Source: Polyporus tsugae
Taxonomy: Eukaryota > Basidiomycota > Agaricomycetes > Polyporales > Polyporaceae
Assembly (NCBI GenBank): GCA_024305745.1
Contig: JAHRBS010000012.1
Span: 1,369,001-1,433,000, forward strand
Direction of reading: 5' to 3'
DNA length: 64,000 nt
Position 1 is the stretch's first letter, and every line of letters begins with the position of its first letter. The notes under the pieces are model-generated. The model was not told the DNA's origin. It was given only the letters and a program-made list of their open reading frames with translations, and searched no databases. The translations under genes and the position numbers were made by a program. Below, piece by piece: positions 37,742 through 55,134 of the stretch.

Positions 37742-39107
37742 CTAGCTCTTCCCATGCGTTGCCGTCCAGCGCCGTTCTTGCCTCCTCACACTGCTGAAAC
37801 TGCCCACCAGAAGCGCGACTTCGTCCCACCTCTCCCTGATCTCCTCAGGCGTCCCGATATCTCCATGCATGTCCTCCTCCATGTCGTCCATCCACGCGGT
37901 ATACACCCTCCTCAGGTTGGGGAACAGATCCGACAGGAACGCGGCGACGGGAACGGGGTCGTTCACGATCGACGGCCCGACCTCCAGCTGGTACACCTTG
38001 GATGCCACAGCGCCGCGCCCGGGACGCCGCTCAAGCAGATTCGGAGGCATGCACGGCATGTCCGTGTTGATGGGTATTCCGAGGATCTCCAACTCAAGAC
38101 AGAGCATGGCGAAGGGGACGAGGCCGAGCAGTGTCGTCGCCGGGGAGTAGACGTCCCAGTCCCAGTACGGGTGCTCGACGCAGAACTCCAGGCGGACCAG
38201 CTTGCGCCACGCAAGGGCCATGTCGACAAGGAACGCATTGTCGATCTCGATCATGTGCGCGATGTTGATGTCCAAGACGCTGAGGTTGGAAATCGCAAGA
38301 AGGGGCCCGAACGTCTTCCGAGTGAGGTGGTCGCCGATGAGCACCGAGTTGACGGTGACGGTGATGGAGGCCTAGTTCGACGCATAACTCGGAGACGTCT
38401 TCGGAGGTGCAGTAGAACCCGAACACCTGGGTGGTTGTGAATGTGACGGCATCGAGGACGGGAGAGGAGACGACTTTGAGGATCGAGGTGCAGAACGCGA
38501 GGAAACGGTTCTTGAGATCAATCTTCTGCAGGCTGGGGAAGTACACTTGGTCACTGGCTGATGTTGAAGTCAAATACTGAAAGTCGTCTTGCTTGATTTC
38601 GTCCGACGAGTTTGCATGGAGCGTCTTCGGGTTTTGGAGTGTTGCAAGGTGTAGAATGTCCTCGAAATCCAATGGGATACCATGGACAACGACACTGGTG
38701 AGATCCTGGAAGCCGCGGATGACCTCAGACATGACGGCGATATGTGGAGGGCTTGAATCTAAATCTGCACGGATAGTGAGCTCGGAGAGGGCGGGACATA
38801 TGCGCGGAAGTGTTCGCGTGCAGTCGAGATTGTCTGAACCGGGCTCTGGGTGGGCTTGACTGGGCGCTCGGACCGAGCAGATGAGATGAAGGCTACGCAC
38901 CTTGGGACTGGCCAATGCTTGTAACAATAACAATTGATAGTGGATCGTGTGCTAGAGTGCACTGACTGCTAGTTCATAAAGGAAGCAACAGGTCGCGCGT
39001 GCCAAGGACGCGAGGGTCTGGCCGCTGGTGTCGTTTACGCCCCTCGGAGCCTAGGGTGAGCATGGCAGATCTCGTCGAGCACCTCGTGTGGAAGCGGGTT
39101 CAGCATG
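37742..39107 (-). pseudogene. F-box / leucine-rich protein pseudogene
   Basis: Colinear with the intact F-box gene at 5932-7717. It starts MLNPLPHEVLDEICHAHPRL, matching the F-box start. Damage seen: an in-frame TAG where the intact gene has CAG (GAACTAGCAGTC near 38968), loss of about 0.3 kb matching 6140-6490 and including the intron, and a 17-nt deletion near 38370 (GAACTAGGCCTCCATCACC against the longer intact form) that shifts the frame. Long conserved blocks remain on both sides, for example LPRICPALSELTIRADL and NRFLAFCTSILKVVSSPVLD, and the acidic DMEEDMHGDIGTPEE end. It precedes P450-C on the same strand, as the intact gene precedes P450-A. Confidence 0.85.
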
Positions 39108-41150
39108 GAGGTGGAGGGCAACAAAACTAGCACGGCGATATGAGTGGGCAGAGGCAGGCGACGCGCCGAATATTTCGCGGCGACAGCCTGTTTCGCTTGC
39201 CTCGGGCTTCCGGGCCGCATGTCCGAAGTCGCTGGCCAGCTCCTCAGGCTGCCTCGCCCGGCGGCGCTCAACGTTCTGCACTCATTCGTGTCTTCGTCCA
39301 CTTCTACATCAACCATGCCGATAAAGTCGAGTTGAATCTTTGGGACTGGCTTGTGACTGGCTTTATAGCTCTCCGCGCAGTGTGCCCGGCTCCATAGGGG
39401 AGAGCTCACACTGAGACGGCACCGAACCGTTCAATCCTTCGCTCGGACATGCATGTCGACACGACATGTACAATGCACTCAACGCGCACGCGCCGGCAGA
39501 ATTCCCAACCAATCCATCGCATCCCTGGTTTACGCACTCTCACAAGACGCCTGGGAGACGTAGCTTGCGCTAGACAAGTGGCCGGGAGCCGAGGAATACA
39601 TGCGGTACGTTGTCGCAGCCGTTTTCTACCAGCCCTGTGAGCCGTTTGTCCGTGGTCTGTATCACAGTACAACCTGAAATCGTACCCTTACTTATATCCA
39701 ACCCTAGACACCTCCCATGGTCACTAGCGTTGATACGGTGAGATCTACATTCTGACCGGGAAGCGAAAAATCTCCAATGTCCATTCCGATGTCCTTCTGC
39801 AGACTAGCACCGCGCTTCTCTCCTTCCTCCAGCATGATATGGCCAACTTGAATCCGGATGTCGCAACGAATGCATGGAAACACATGGATGCGGTTGCAGG
39901 TTCGGGCCCGAGGCCGTCTTATCTACCTTCGCGGATCATTGATCATCTACCACCCTGGCCTGATGTCAACGCGATATCCGTGGGGAGTCCGACTTGTTCC
40001 TCTTAGTGACTCTTCGTGAGTCTGCCACTTGTCACAACCTACTTCGTTAACGCGCACTTAGGCACTATGCGCCCCCTCCCCTCCATGGACATGACTATTT
40101 CCCCAGAAGAGTAACGCTGGTCTTCGACCACCTTTGGTTTGCCTAATGGTTTGCTACCTTCGGAGACGATACCTAAGTAGTTTTCGGCATATGAGCCGTA
40201 ACTCCATCCGTCTCTCAGAGTCTCAGATCCACACTGTGAAGCCAAGCTTGGGTCGGAACGCTGCTTGGAGAAGGTTGATGCTACAATTACAGTCAAGCCT
40301 GATCCTCAGAGAACGGTGTGGAGCTTTGAAGGGGGTAAGTGCATTGCGGTTTGTTGCAACATTCGATTCCGAGCTTGACGATGTCGGTTTAGCAGACGCC
40401 TCCCTAGCTCGCATTTAACTTTTTGCCCTTTCCTGTGCAATGTAGTGGTCGCGTCGTTTATCAATATCACGGGGCAGTTGACACGAACGGCCAGGCCATC
40501 GAAGCTGCGATGTCACCTCTTGGTACGAGGTATTCAGTTATTTAGCGGCTACTCGACTGTGACGTGTGTTCTCCTTGATGCCAGATGTTCTCCGCGGTGC
40601 AGGATTCAGCTGAGACCCTGGCGGCCAGCCGCTCTTGTTGGTATTTTCGGAATACGCGTTTACCCCGTAGAGCCTTGAAGAGCATTGGTTTGTCAACTCC
40701 ACCACCATGACTCGACAGCGTCCCGAGCCTCGGCGACTGGCTGACAACTACGCCCGACCCTGTAGACGCCACAGGCAGTATGAAGGCAGCGTTCTGTGGG
40801 CTTTTCTCCCCGTTCTCAGTCCCAGCGGCGTATATATTAGGAACATCGCGTCCAGACTGCCACCTCGTAAGAAGATTTCACGGTGACCGTATGCGTACCG
40901 GAGCAGAGAAAGTCTGTAGGAGGCAGGCGCCAAAGCATCTATTCTTTCTTCCAGATCAGATTGCGAATTCAAGAAGCCTGGTCTACGTATATACGTGAGT
41001 GCTGTTCATTGATTACATGCGCTGGTTCCCCAGGGAGGGTTCGATCAAGCTTGATCGTATAAATACCCGGCCACGGTCGCTGGACCCACTTACCCCTTTC
41101 CACATCACCCATCTACCACACCCACCTCTCACGGCACAGTATCTTCGAGC
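39108..41150. other. Gene-poor spacer
   Basis: The first ~200 bp (to about 39310) still resemble the sequence upstream of the intact F-box gene (5680-5930). Beyond that no coding signal is recognised up to the promoter of the DUF1348 gene. Confidence 0.45.
41058..41065 (+). promoter_or_regulatory. TATA box of the DUF1348 gene
   Basis: TATAAATA located 93 bp upstream of the start codon at 41151; a perfect palindrome TCAAGCTTGA lies just before it (41044-41053). Confidence 0.55.
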
Positions 41151-41821
41151 ATGCCGCCGATTGTTCCCCCATTTTCCGCGGAGACTGCGCATCAGAAGGT
41201 GAAAGTGGCCCAAGATCTTTGGAACACGAAGGATCCTGCGAAGGTCTCCCTGGCGTACACTGTACGTTCTCCATGTTCGGGTTCCATATTCCGTGACCTC
41301 CCCCAGGGTGAAAGCTCAAAGACATGCTTGATTGTGCGCAGCCCGATACTGTCTGGCGCAACCGCGACCAGTTCCTTAAGGGCAGAGAGGAAGTCGTCCA
41401 GTTCCTGACGAAGAAGTGGGAGAAGGAGGACGGTTACAGGCTCCGGAAGGAGTTATTCGCCTTCACGGACAACAAGATCGCGGTACAGGTTCGTGAGATC
41501 CGTGTAGTCCGAGGGCCGTGTTACTATTACGTGACTGAACGATGCATTCCACGCAGTTCTTCTACGAATGGTACGAAACAAAGCCTGATGGCAGCAAGCA
41601 GTGGTACCGCTGCTACGGCTTGGAGGTGGGTACCTCATGGGAATCACTCTCCGATTCGCAGAAACTTTAATATTCCATCCAAGGATTGGACGTTCGGCGA
41701 GGACGGACTCATGAAGAAACGACAGATGAGCGGGAACGACGTCCCGATCGCCGAAGAGGACCGTTGGTTCAAGGACGGGGTTGACGTGAACTCGTTCCCC
41801 ATCTCGGACAAGCATCTGTAA
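41151..41821 (+). CDS. DUF1348 / NTF2-like small protein
   Basis: Four exons give about 155 residues starting [20 protein letters not shown]. The order of blocks, [16 protein letters not shown], then [17 protein letters not shown] and [20 protein letters not shown], then FFYEWYE and QWYRCYGLE, then [20 protein letters not shown], is that of the DUF1348 family, a cone-shaped NTF2-like fold found in bacteria and fungi with no settled function. The length equals that of family members. The last acceptor (CCATCCAAG) gives [16 protein letters not shown] box lies upstream. Stop TAA at 41819-41821. No partner is evident among the neighbours. Confidence 0.88.
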
Positions 41822-42758
41822 ACGTGCGTAGTGGACGATCGTCTGCATTCCAGCATACGTACATACCCACGAGCACGCTTCAGGACAATAGCGCGGATCC
41901 CGGCATCATAAGCTTTGTAAGATAGGGTGGTCCGTTTGTATGAAAAATCTGACGACACCTTGCGGCGTTTGGGCTCCCAAATTGTTTTATGGCACGAATA
42001 CGAAGATTGCTGACTGCGGTGGCCATGATCCAATGGTAGCGTTCGACTGAGAGAAACTTCAATGATGGCCTACGAAGCATCCCTATCCTCACCTTCAAGT
42101 CACCAGACAGTGTCGTTTATCCTACAAGCTCAGGGAGTGCGCTCCGAGCAGTATAATACAGCTTACCACAATCGCGGGCAACACGCGCGACGTCGACGTT
42201 GTCACCCAGCACAAGGCGACATGCTCTCCGCCCGAAGTTCCCGCGATCTCGTATCACTGGCAAGTCGGACGGTAACCCCTGAGATGCACACACCGATGAT
42301 TGGGTGCATGAAGAAAGTCCGGATGTATAGCGAGCGAAGCAAGACACATGGTACAGGGGTGTTACACGCACTATGTAGTTGCACAACAGCGACGACGACA
42401 ACGGATAATCGTGTACATGAGATCCAGACACTGAGAGACAGTAGACGAGGCGTGGTTAGACAACGCGACAACGAAAAAGAGATATGTTTACCATATTGCA
42501 AAGGCCGGAGCAGATAGCGAAAAAATATGGGTACGATTCCAAGAATAAGAACGAAGAAAAGAAGAGCAGGTTAACCGAACGCGCCACGCGACATTCGACC
42601 ACCCACCCTGGGAACCCTCCTCCTAGTAAGTAGCATACACAGAACAAACGACGCTCCGCATGCCTAAACAGTCCGCGGACCTCCCTCTCCCAAACGGCCC
42701 AAGATGAGAGGCGTTCCCGCCAGCGCGCCCTCCCGAGGCGGCTGTCGAACCTTAATGC
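41822..42758. other. Spacer, convergent 3' regions
   Basis: Between the stop codons of the DUF1348 gene (+) and the C2H2 gene (-). No gene recognised. Confidence 0.5.
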
Positions 42759-44773
42759 TCACATTTCCATCTCCATCTCCATGCCATCCCACTCTTCCTC
42801 CTCGATCTTAGCGGGCCCGTTCCACCTACGCGAGGTGAAGCCGAACCGACCCGCACCAGTCCCCTCCACGTCCTCGGTCCCGCTCGCGCTGTCGACATCG
42901 ACAAACTCGCCCTCCGCCTCACGCCCATCCATCTCGACACTCCCGCTGCGGCTGCGTGAATCTGAGCGCAACGACGAGCGCGGAAGACTCCAGCCCCCTG
43001 CGCCGTCGGAGAGCGAACGGCCGACACCAAGAGCGGAGAAGGACGCGGAGACCGATGGGGATTCGACGGAAGAGCGGAAGGACGACTGAGCGAATCCGAC
43101 TGAGACCGGGGAGCTCCACGCGTCCGAGATGGACGCGCCGCTGACGAAGCTGTAAGGCCCGCTGTCTCCATTGCGCGGTTCGCGGTAGGCGTCCCGACCT
43201 GCCGCGGGGACAGGGACGGGTTCAGAGCGATGGGCGGTCGGAGGGTAGGTGTGGGGGCTGCTGCTCAGGTTGCTCTGGCCAGGCAAGGCGTGCACGTCCA
43301 ACTGGGCCTGCGCATCGTGCGACCCCTGCGAATGCTGAGAGCTTTGGCCGTTGGTCGAAACGCCGACGACACCAGGTCGGACATGGGTGAGTCCACCAGA
43401 CGGGGGGATCGCATAATCGTGCATACGCGGGCCCGCTGAGGGGGAGCGCCGGGTGCTGGTCGCGGTTCCTGAGCCAGAGACAACGCCCGACGAGGACGAA
43501 CTTCTGACTGACAGAAGGGACAGAGCGGGGACTGAGCTTGAGGTTGGATACGTAATGGAATGGTCCAACGACGTCGACACGGAGGAAGCACGAGCCTTCG
43601 AGGCATACTTTGTGTCATGTATCATGTTCGCTTGATCCGGGGGAGGTAGAAGCCCGCCAGAGAGGAAAGACGGCCATAAAGAACGGTCCTCTGGAAGGGA
43701 TGTTCCACCGGAAGCAGATGGGGCGATGTGAGAAAGAATCGCGGCCGCCTGAGGGACACATAAGCGATGAATGGTGCACTGATGTCCTACGGTGATGCTC
43801 ACCTCGAGCAATTGCACTTGCTGATGTTTGCTAAGCAGGAACTTGGATGCTTCACGCCAGTGAGGCGAGTGCTCCCACCTGTGCTTGATCAAGCATGATG
43901 GATGTCGATACACCTGAAAAGTCAAGGCGTTAGCCTCACCGGACGTTCTCGGCCGACCAAGGATCACCGGAACATGTATCTCTACATGACCATGACATAC
44001 GCGGAAACCGCAAGACGAACAAACACAAATGTTCAAATCACGGTTCTGAAAACATACTGACCTTGGAACAACTCTCACACTTGAAGATGGTACCCCTCTT
44101 CTTTCCAGTCTTTGTCACGCTAATCCCAGCGCCATTGATCTCCGTCTTTACCGGAGCAACCACTGAGGCATCATCCAGAACAATGTCGTCGTCCTTAGCT
44201 TCTACCTTGAGCATCCTAGTCGTAGGAGGCGACGCCAGCTGTCCGCTAGCGGACGCAAAAGAAGTTCCAGTCTGCGCGACAGCTTGAGGAGGAGAACCAG
44301 AAAGGGACAGTGTTGCTAAAGACGACAATGCCGCAGCAGCGGACTGGAGCATCACAGGTCTACGAAAGAAAGATAGGGGTATGAGAGAGATGAGGATGAG
44401 GTTTATGAAACGAAGAACGCACGAAGGTCGGCTAGTTGCCTCCCTTGCATCGCTCAACCTCCTCCTGGCTTGACCTGTGGATGAAAGACGGCGGTGTTTC
44501 ATAGCGGTGTGAACCTTGCTAGAGCTTCCGACGCTGTTGCCATTGGTACCGAGGCTGCCGGGACCCTTGAAGCTGCCGGGAGCAAAACCGCTGTCGACTG
44601 AGGATTCCCGGGTAGTGGCAATGGGCCGAGATATGGATGCAGCCTTGACGAGGGAAAAGAGGCCCAGATCCGCAGTGCTGCCCATCTAGACAAGAGTGGG
44701 TTTGGACATCCCATACGGCCGATGAGGGTGTTCTGGCACGCACCAAAGCCGTACTGTCCGAAGCGTGGCTCAT
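42759..44773 (-). CDS. Single C2H2 zinc-finger protein
   Basis: A ten-codon first exon (MSHASDSTAL, 44773) joins in frame to MGSTADLGLFSLVK across an intron; the start at 44685 alone is the alternative. One classical C2H2 finger is made across an intron: CESCSK joined to VYRHPSCLIKHRWEH, spacing C-x2-C-x12-H-x3-H, followed by a conserved-looking block SPHWREASKFLLSKHQQVQL and, after another intron, AAAILSHIAPS. This finger plus WREASKF block recurs in fungal proteins of unknown role. The remaining ~350 residues are Ser/Pro-rich and low complexity, ending in a strongly acidic tail (KIEEEEWDGMEMEMEM) that could act in activation. It is likely a nuclear regulator. Stop TGA at 42759-42761. Confidence 0.82.
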
Positions 44774-45519
44774 GACGGAGAAGTAGTGAAGCAGAGGCAG
44801 AAAGCAGTGTAAAGACGTGGCCAGAGGATGGGATAAGGGAAAGCTGGGAGGGGCGACATGCGTTGGTAGACGTAGTAGCTTGTCACATTGGGCGGTCAGC
44901 GACGAGCGGCCATCGTGGACGTCGAGGAGAACGACGAGAGTGCAGGAGAACTTCAGGCAGACAACAGTGACAGAGCAGTCCTTGTTCAAAGTCCGCCAAA
45001 ATTCAATGCACTCCCTTATCTGGAAGTCTCCCGCCCGCCGCCCGGTTCCTCGTCTAAACCTTGCCGGCGCAGCGGGAGGGGGTGGGGCGAATGCTCCGGG
45101 CAACCCGGCGAAGCCTGCCGAGTACCGAGTCAGCGTCGTGACGCGCTCAAGGACCGAGCCTGGGCGTCTAAAGCATGCACACCTTCTTCTTGGTCCGCCC
45201 CGACGCGTCACTCCGTCTGTAACCGGCATCCAAAACCCTTTGCAATCAGGCGCCTCCGATTGGTGGACCCCGGATCCTGGACGCGTCTCGAGGCTTTTCC
45301 GCGCCACATTGAACAGAATGGCTCTCGCGCGTCCGCGATGGACTGTGCATTAAGATGCCGCAACAAGCCTTGTGGTACGTATACATCAGAACGTTCCAAT
45401 TACAGCCCACTAGTATATATTCCCCACCTTTAACTTTGGCAGGCCTGCCGACCGTCCACATCCTCTCCCCTCAGGTTGACCAGTCTTCAGGCTTTCGACC
45501 GTCCGCTTTCCTGTCCGCT
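44774..45519. promoter_or_regulatory. Divergent intergenic region (C2H2 gene / ABC exporter)
   Basis: 746 bp between divergent starts. The part 44845-44925 (GGGAGGGGCGACATGCGTTG, then TTGTCACATTGGG and GGTCAGCGACGAGC) reappears in altered form at about 52030-52110 downstream of the ABC exporter. Confidence 0.5.
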
Positions 45520-51674
<6,155 letters not shown>

Positions 51675-51844
51675 CATCGCGCGTACGCTCCTCACGACAT
51701 ATACATGTACACTATACACCCTTGTCTATTGTTGTCATCATAGAGTGACTGACCAGAGACACGTATCACACGCTACTGAATGTTAAGTTAGCACAGCCCA
51801 CCTAATGTCAATGATACCAAACGTCGCCAATACGCTCTACATTC

Positions 51845-51988
51845 GTCGTTCGGGCTCCGAGGATACGCATATGATGAGACTCGGACAGCAATGCGAAACC
51901 GATCCATTACGAGTGCGGTCAGCAAACAAATCCGATCCTAGGTCCGGAAAGAAGAGCTAGAAGGAAGACAGGGAGATTTCTATACTGC
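51845..51988 (+). repeat. Diverged direct repeat, copy 1
   Basis: Shares an ordered set of matches with 52345-52476: TTCGGGC, CACGCATA-type stretch, AATGCGAAA, GAGTGCG, CAAANAAATCC, TCCTAG(G/A)TCCGGAAAGAA and TTTCTATACT. The two copies flank a ~360-bp segment that contains the chimeric C2H2-gene fragment. Confidence 0.65.
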
Positions 51989-52115
51989 GATCCTCTGGAA
52001 GAGTTGTTCCACCGGAAGCAGATGGGGAGAGAAGGGAGGGGCGACATGCGTTGACTCGTCGATGCAGAGGATTGTCACATTGGGTGCCAGTGGTCAGCGA
52101 CGAGCAGCCACTGTT
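51989..52115 (+). pseudogene. Chimeric fragment of the C2H2-gene locus
   Basis: Bases from about 51990 (TCCTCTGGAAG then TGTTCCACCGGAAGCAGATG) match coding sequence of the C2H2 gene at about 43687-43724. Immediately after, GGGAGGGGCGACATGCGTTG and then TTGTCACATTGGG and GGTCAGCGACGAGCNGCCA match that gene's upstream region at about 44850-44915, on the same strand. The ~1.1 kb between these two parts is missing. It is a deleted partial copy with no coding capacity. Confidence 0.7.
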
Positions 52116-52344
52116 CCCGGACCCCACGGGACGTCTGGCAAGCCATTGCCGAGGCTTGGCACGGCGCATCTTGCAAGGGCTGGTCACAGAAGACACTTCC
52201 TCGTCAGATATCGTGATCCCTTTAAGTACCAGGTCTTACGAAGATTGCCACGCATACGGAACCTGTCCATGCACGGCCATTTATCATGCACATTTGCTGA
52301 TGATACCAGACCGGACGTGACCATTAAATACGCCTCCACGTTCA

Positions 52345-52476
52345 GCTGACTATTCGGGCCGTCCAGGCCACGCATACGACGAAAGCAGAAATGCGAAAGC
52401 AATTCATTGCAGAGTGCGAGAAGCAAAGAAATCCAATCCTAGATCCGGAAAGAAAGCGAGGTTTCTATACTACACA
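52345..52476 (+). repeat. Diverged direct repeat, copy 2
   Basis: Second copy of the 51845-51988 repeat, same orientation, ending with TCCTAGATCCGGAAAGAA and TTTCTATACTACAC. The spacing of the copies suggests duplication or insertion of the block between them. Confidence 0.65.
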
Positions 52477-52703
52477 TTCAAACTAATACTACGTACAGTA
52501 CTTACAGTAAGGAGTGCGTAAGCCGGCGCGCGCGAGGAGCGATAGTCGCAAAAGCAGTTGGAGTAACAAACGAGAGTGGTGGATCCGAGGATAGCTAGCC
52601 GCAGTACACATTTACGGAACGAGAAGAGCGTGCGGCTACCCCGGAGAGTCCATGCAAAGCGGTGAGTGAGTACGAAGCGAAATATGCTGATGCTGATAAA
52701 AAT

Positions 52704-55134
52704 TCAGTCGGAAAGGCCCTTGGCTGCACGAATGACCGAGACAGCTTGTGCTGATCTTGGCCGGATGTCGTACTTGAAGGGCTTGGGGGTTCTGCAGCAC
52801 CAACGATAAAGGTTCGATGTCAGTCCAACCCGTTTTCGTCAGAGAGAACAAACAGCAAGGCAGATGAAACGCACGTGAAGACAGAGTTGTCGTAGATGAC
52901 CTCGGGCTCGATGGTGTTGCCAAACTCGTCGACGGCCTTGCGGATGTCGAACGCGGCGATCATGGACGCGACGGCGATCCAGAGCGACGAGTCGATCATG
53001 AACGAGCCCGGGCACTTCCGGCGGCCGAAGCCGAACACGTAGTTGCGCACATCGCGCACCTTCGCCGTCTGCTCGTCGACCTCCTCGAGGAAGCGCTCCG
53101 GGTTGAAGACGTTTGGGTTCGGGTACACCTTCGGATCGCGGACCATGTTGCTGTACCGGGGGTCAGTCACGAGGTCTGGAGCGCAGACATGAAACGAAAG
53201 ACGAGAGGCGACACTGACTAGTTGTTGCCGAAAACGAGGGTGCCCTTGGGGATGAACATGTCCTTGTACACGTTGTCCTCCGTGATGCGGCGGGGGAGGC
53301 CGAGAGGGACAGGCGAAGCGATGCGCAGCGTCTCGCTGACGATGGCATTCACGTACGGCATGTTAGGACGGTCGCTGAAGGTGGGCAACCGGCCGTTGCC
53401 GACAACCGCATCGATTTCCTTCTGGGCCTTCTCCAAGATCTCCGGGTGCTGGATCATCTCGTAGAAGAAGTGCCAGAGCGTGGAGATGGTCTGAAACACA
53501 TGTGCAACCAGCGTGGTCAGCGAAGGGCGGACTAATGGCGAAGATAACGTAACGCTGCGCGGACTTACGGTGTCAAAACTGGCTGTAGGACCCCGTTGCC
53601 AACACAATAGACGCATCAGTACTATCTTTGACACATGCTCCGCCGCGCGTTCGACGGAAACGACGAGGTTAGGACGGATTTAAGGGCGAAGACTCACCAG
53701 CGTAGAGCGAGTTGGCCGTCCACCGGATGTCGAAGTCGCGCTGGTTGTCAACGGACTGATCCTTGCTCTCAAGCGCCGCGTCGTCCAGAAGCATGGAGAC
53801 GTAGCAATCCACGCCAGTGCCTTGCCGCTGCAGACCACGACCCCAACGATGCGTGTTGTCAGCACATGCGCCGAACCCACTTCAACTGAGCGCCAAGGCA
53901 ACGCACCATCTGCTGCTTGGTGTAGTCGTACGGCTCGTTGACCAACGCTTCCATCTTGCCCTTCCAGACCGCTGCGTCGCGCTTGAACTGCGCGCCAGGG
54001 AACCACGAGGGGATGTGCTTCACTATCATCATGGACGCAGGCCAACGTAAACGCAGCAACGAACAGCGTATGCGGTCTATCTCAGCGCAAAACGAAGCAA
54101 GACTGGCGCGAATGACGTACGGGGTGGGAAGAGATCGACCATCCAGACGATGCCGGCCGCGCAGATGCGGTTCGAGAGCAGCTCCAGGCCCTCGTCCGCC
54201 ATCTCAAGGATCCTGTCTGTGTTCGACAAGACGCGGTAGCCATAAACGATTAGGAGAGTCATGCCGCCGGTGTACCTGCCGCCGAAACCCGTGAGTATCT
54301 CTGACACGGCCGCGAGTGGGAGCCGAGGAGAACGCGCACCTCCGGATGATGCTCTGGGACTGGTCGGGCGAGTTGAGCATGCCCTGGAGGAGGTTGTGGG
54401 TTTGTATTTCCAAAAGCGGGTGGTAAGAGTGGATGCGGTTAGCTCCCAGTGCCTGGAGCATGAGCTTGCGTTGGCGCCTGAGCCTATCGCCATACGAGGT
54501 AAGGCCAATCTGTGCTCGATCACACCGACAAAACGGAGGGAAAAGCCGGGGCAGACATCAGCATCCGCGAAGCTGTCGGAAACAGTGGTAAATGGTGGCG
54601 CACCATGTTCTCACAACCGCACCTGGACGCGGAAATGAACGAGCAAACAACCGTTCCAATGATCAGTTCTCTCTGACGGCTCGCGGCGGGCGTGTGGGCG
54701 GGGGACTCACAGCTCGCCTGCCATGACCATCTTGGGCTTGTCCGAGTAGATGGCGCCGCGCTTCTCGAGGAGGTCGACGGCGGCCTCGTAGGTATTTACA
54801 AACAGCAAACCTTGCCCGAATACGTTGAGGTAGACAAGTTCGCCTGCAACATGCAACGCGCGAGGTACGCGTACGCGCGTCAAAGGATTCGCGTCAGATC
54901 TCCGACGTGGCGTAGAGCATATCGGCTTGTCAAAGGGAGAAAGGACTCACCAAACTGTTGCGCCCACTTCTGGGCAGGGAACCATAGCCCAGTGAGGGTC
55001 ATGTCCTTGAGGTTCCCGATGATGGGGAGACCCTTGGGACCAGGAGGAAGCGCGAGGCGTCGCCGGTTCTGTTGGAGGCCACGCCAAACGCAGTATGCGG
55101 CGAAGAGGGCCGCGAGCCAGACAAAGGCAGACAT
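52704..55134 (-). CDS. Cytochrome P450 (unrelated to the A/B/C copies)
   Basis: Start at 55134 gives a hydrophobic anchor (AFVWLAALFAAYCVW) and LALPPGPKGLPIIGNLKDM, the usual basidiomycete microsomal P450 beginning. Later: RRQRKLMLQALGANRI (helix C region), LKHIPSWFPGAQF, the I-helix with S-F-D-T-T built across a 14-nt exon, ETLR (K-helix), FNPERFLEE and the heme loop FGFGRRKCPGSFM with its cysteine near 53005. The last exon reads RTPKPFKYDIRPRS to a stop at 52704-52706. The heme loop FGFGRRKCPG is the standard form, unlike the FIGGNKACIGF of copies A-C, so this is another family. Size about 510 residues. It is an ER monooxygenase; tail-to-tail with a drug-type ABC exporter, which would suit a detoxification pair but is only positional. 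Confidence 0.88.
53569..53582 (-). other. Predicted 14-nt microexon in the P450 I-helix
   Basis: On the minus strand CCAGTTTTGACACC is bounded by acceptor GTCCTACAG and donor GTAAGTCC. Joining YA(G) before it and ACCATCTCC after it gives YAASFDTTISTLWHF, the oxygen-activating I-helix motif. Without it the essential D-T pair is incomplete. Confidence 0.7.
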
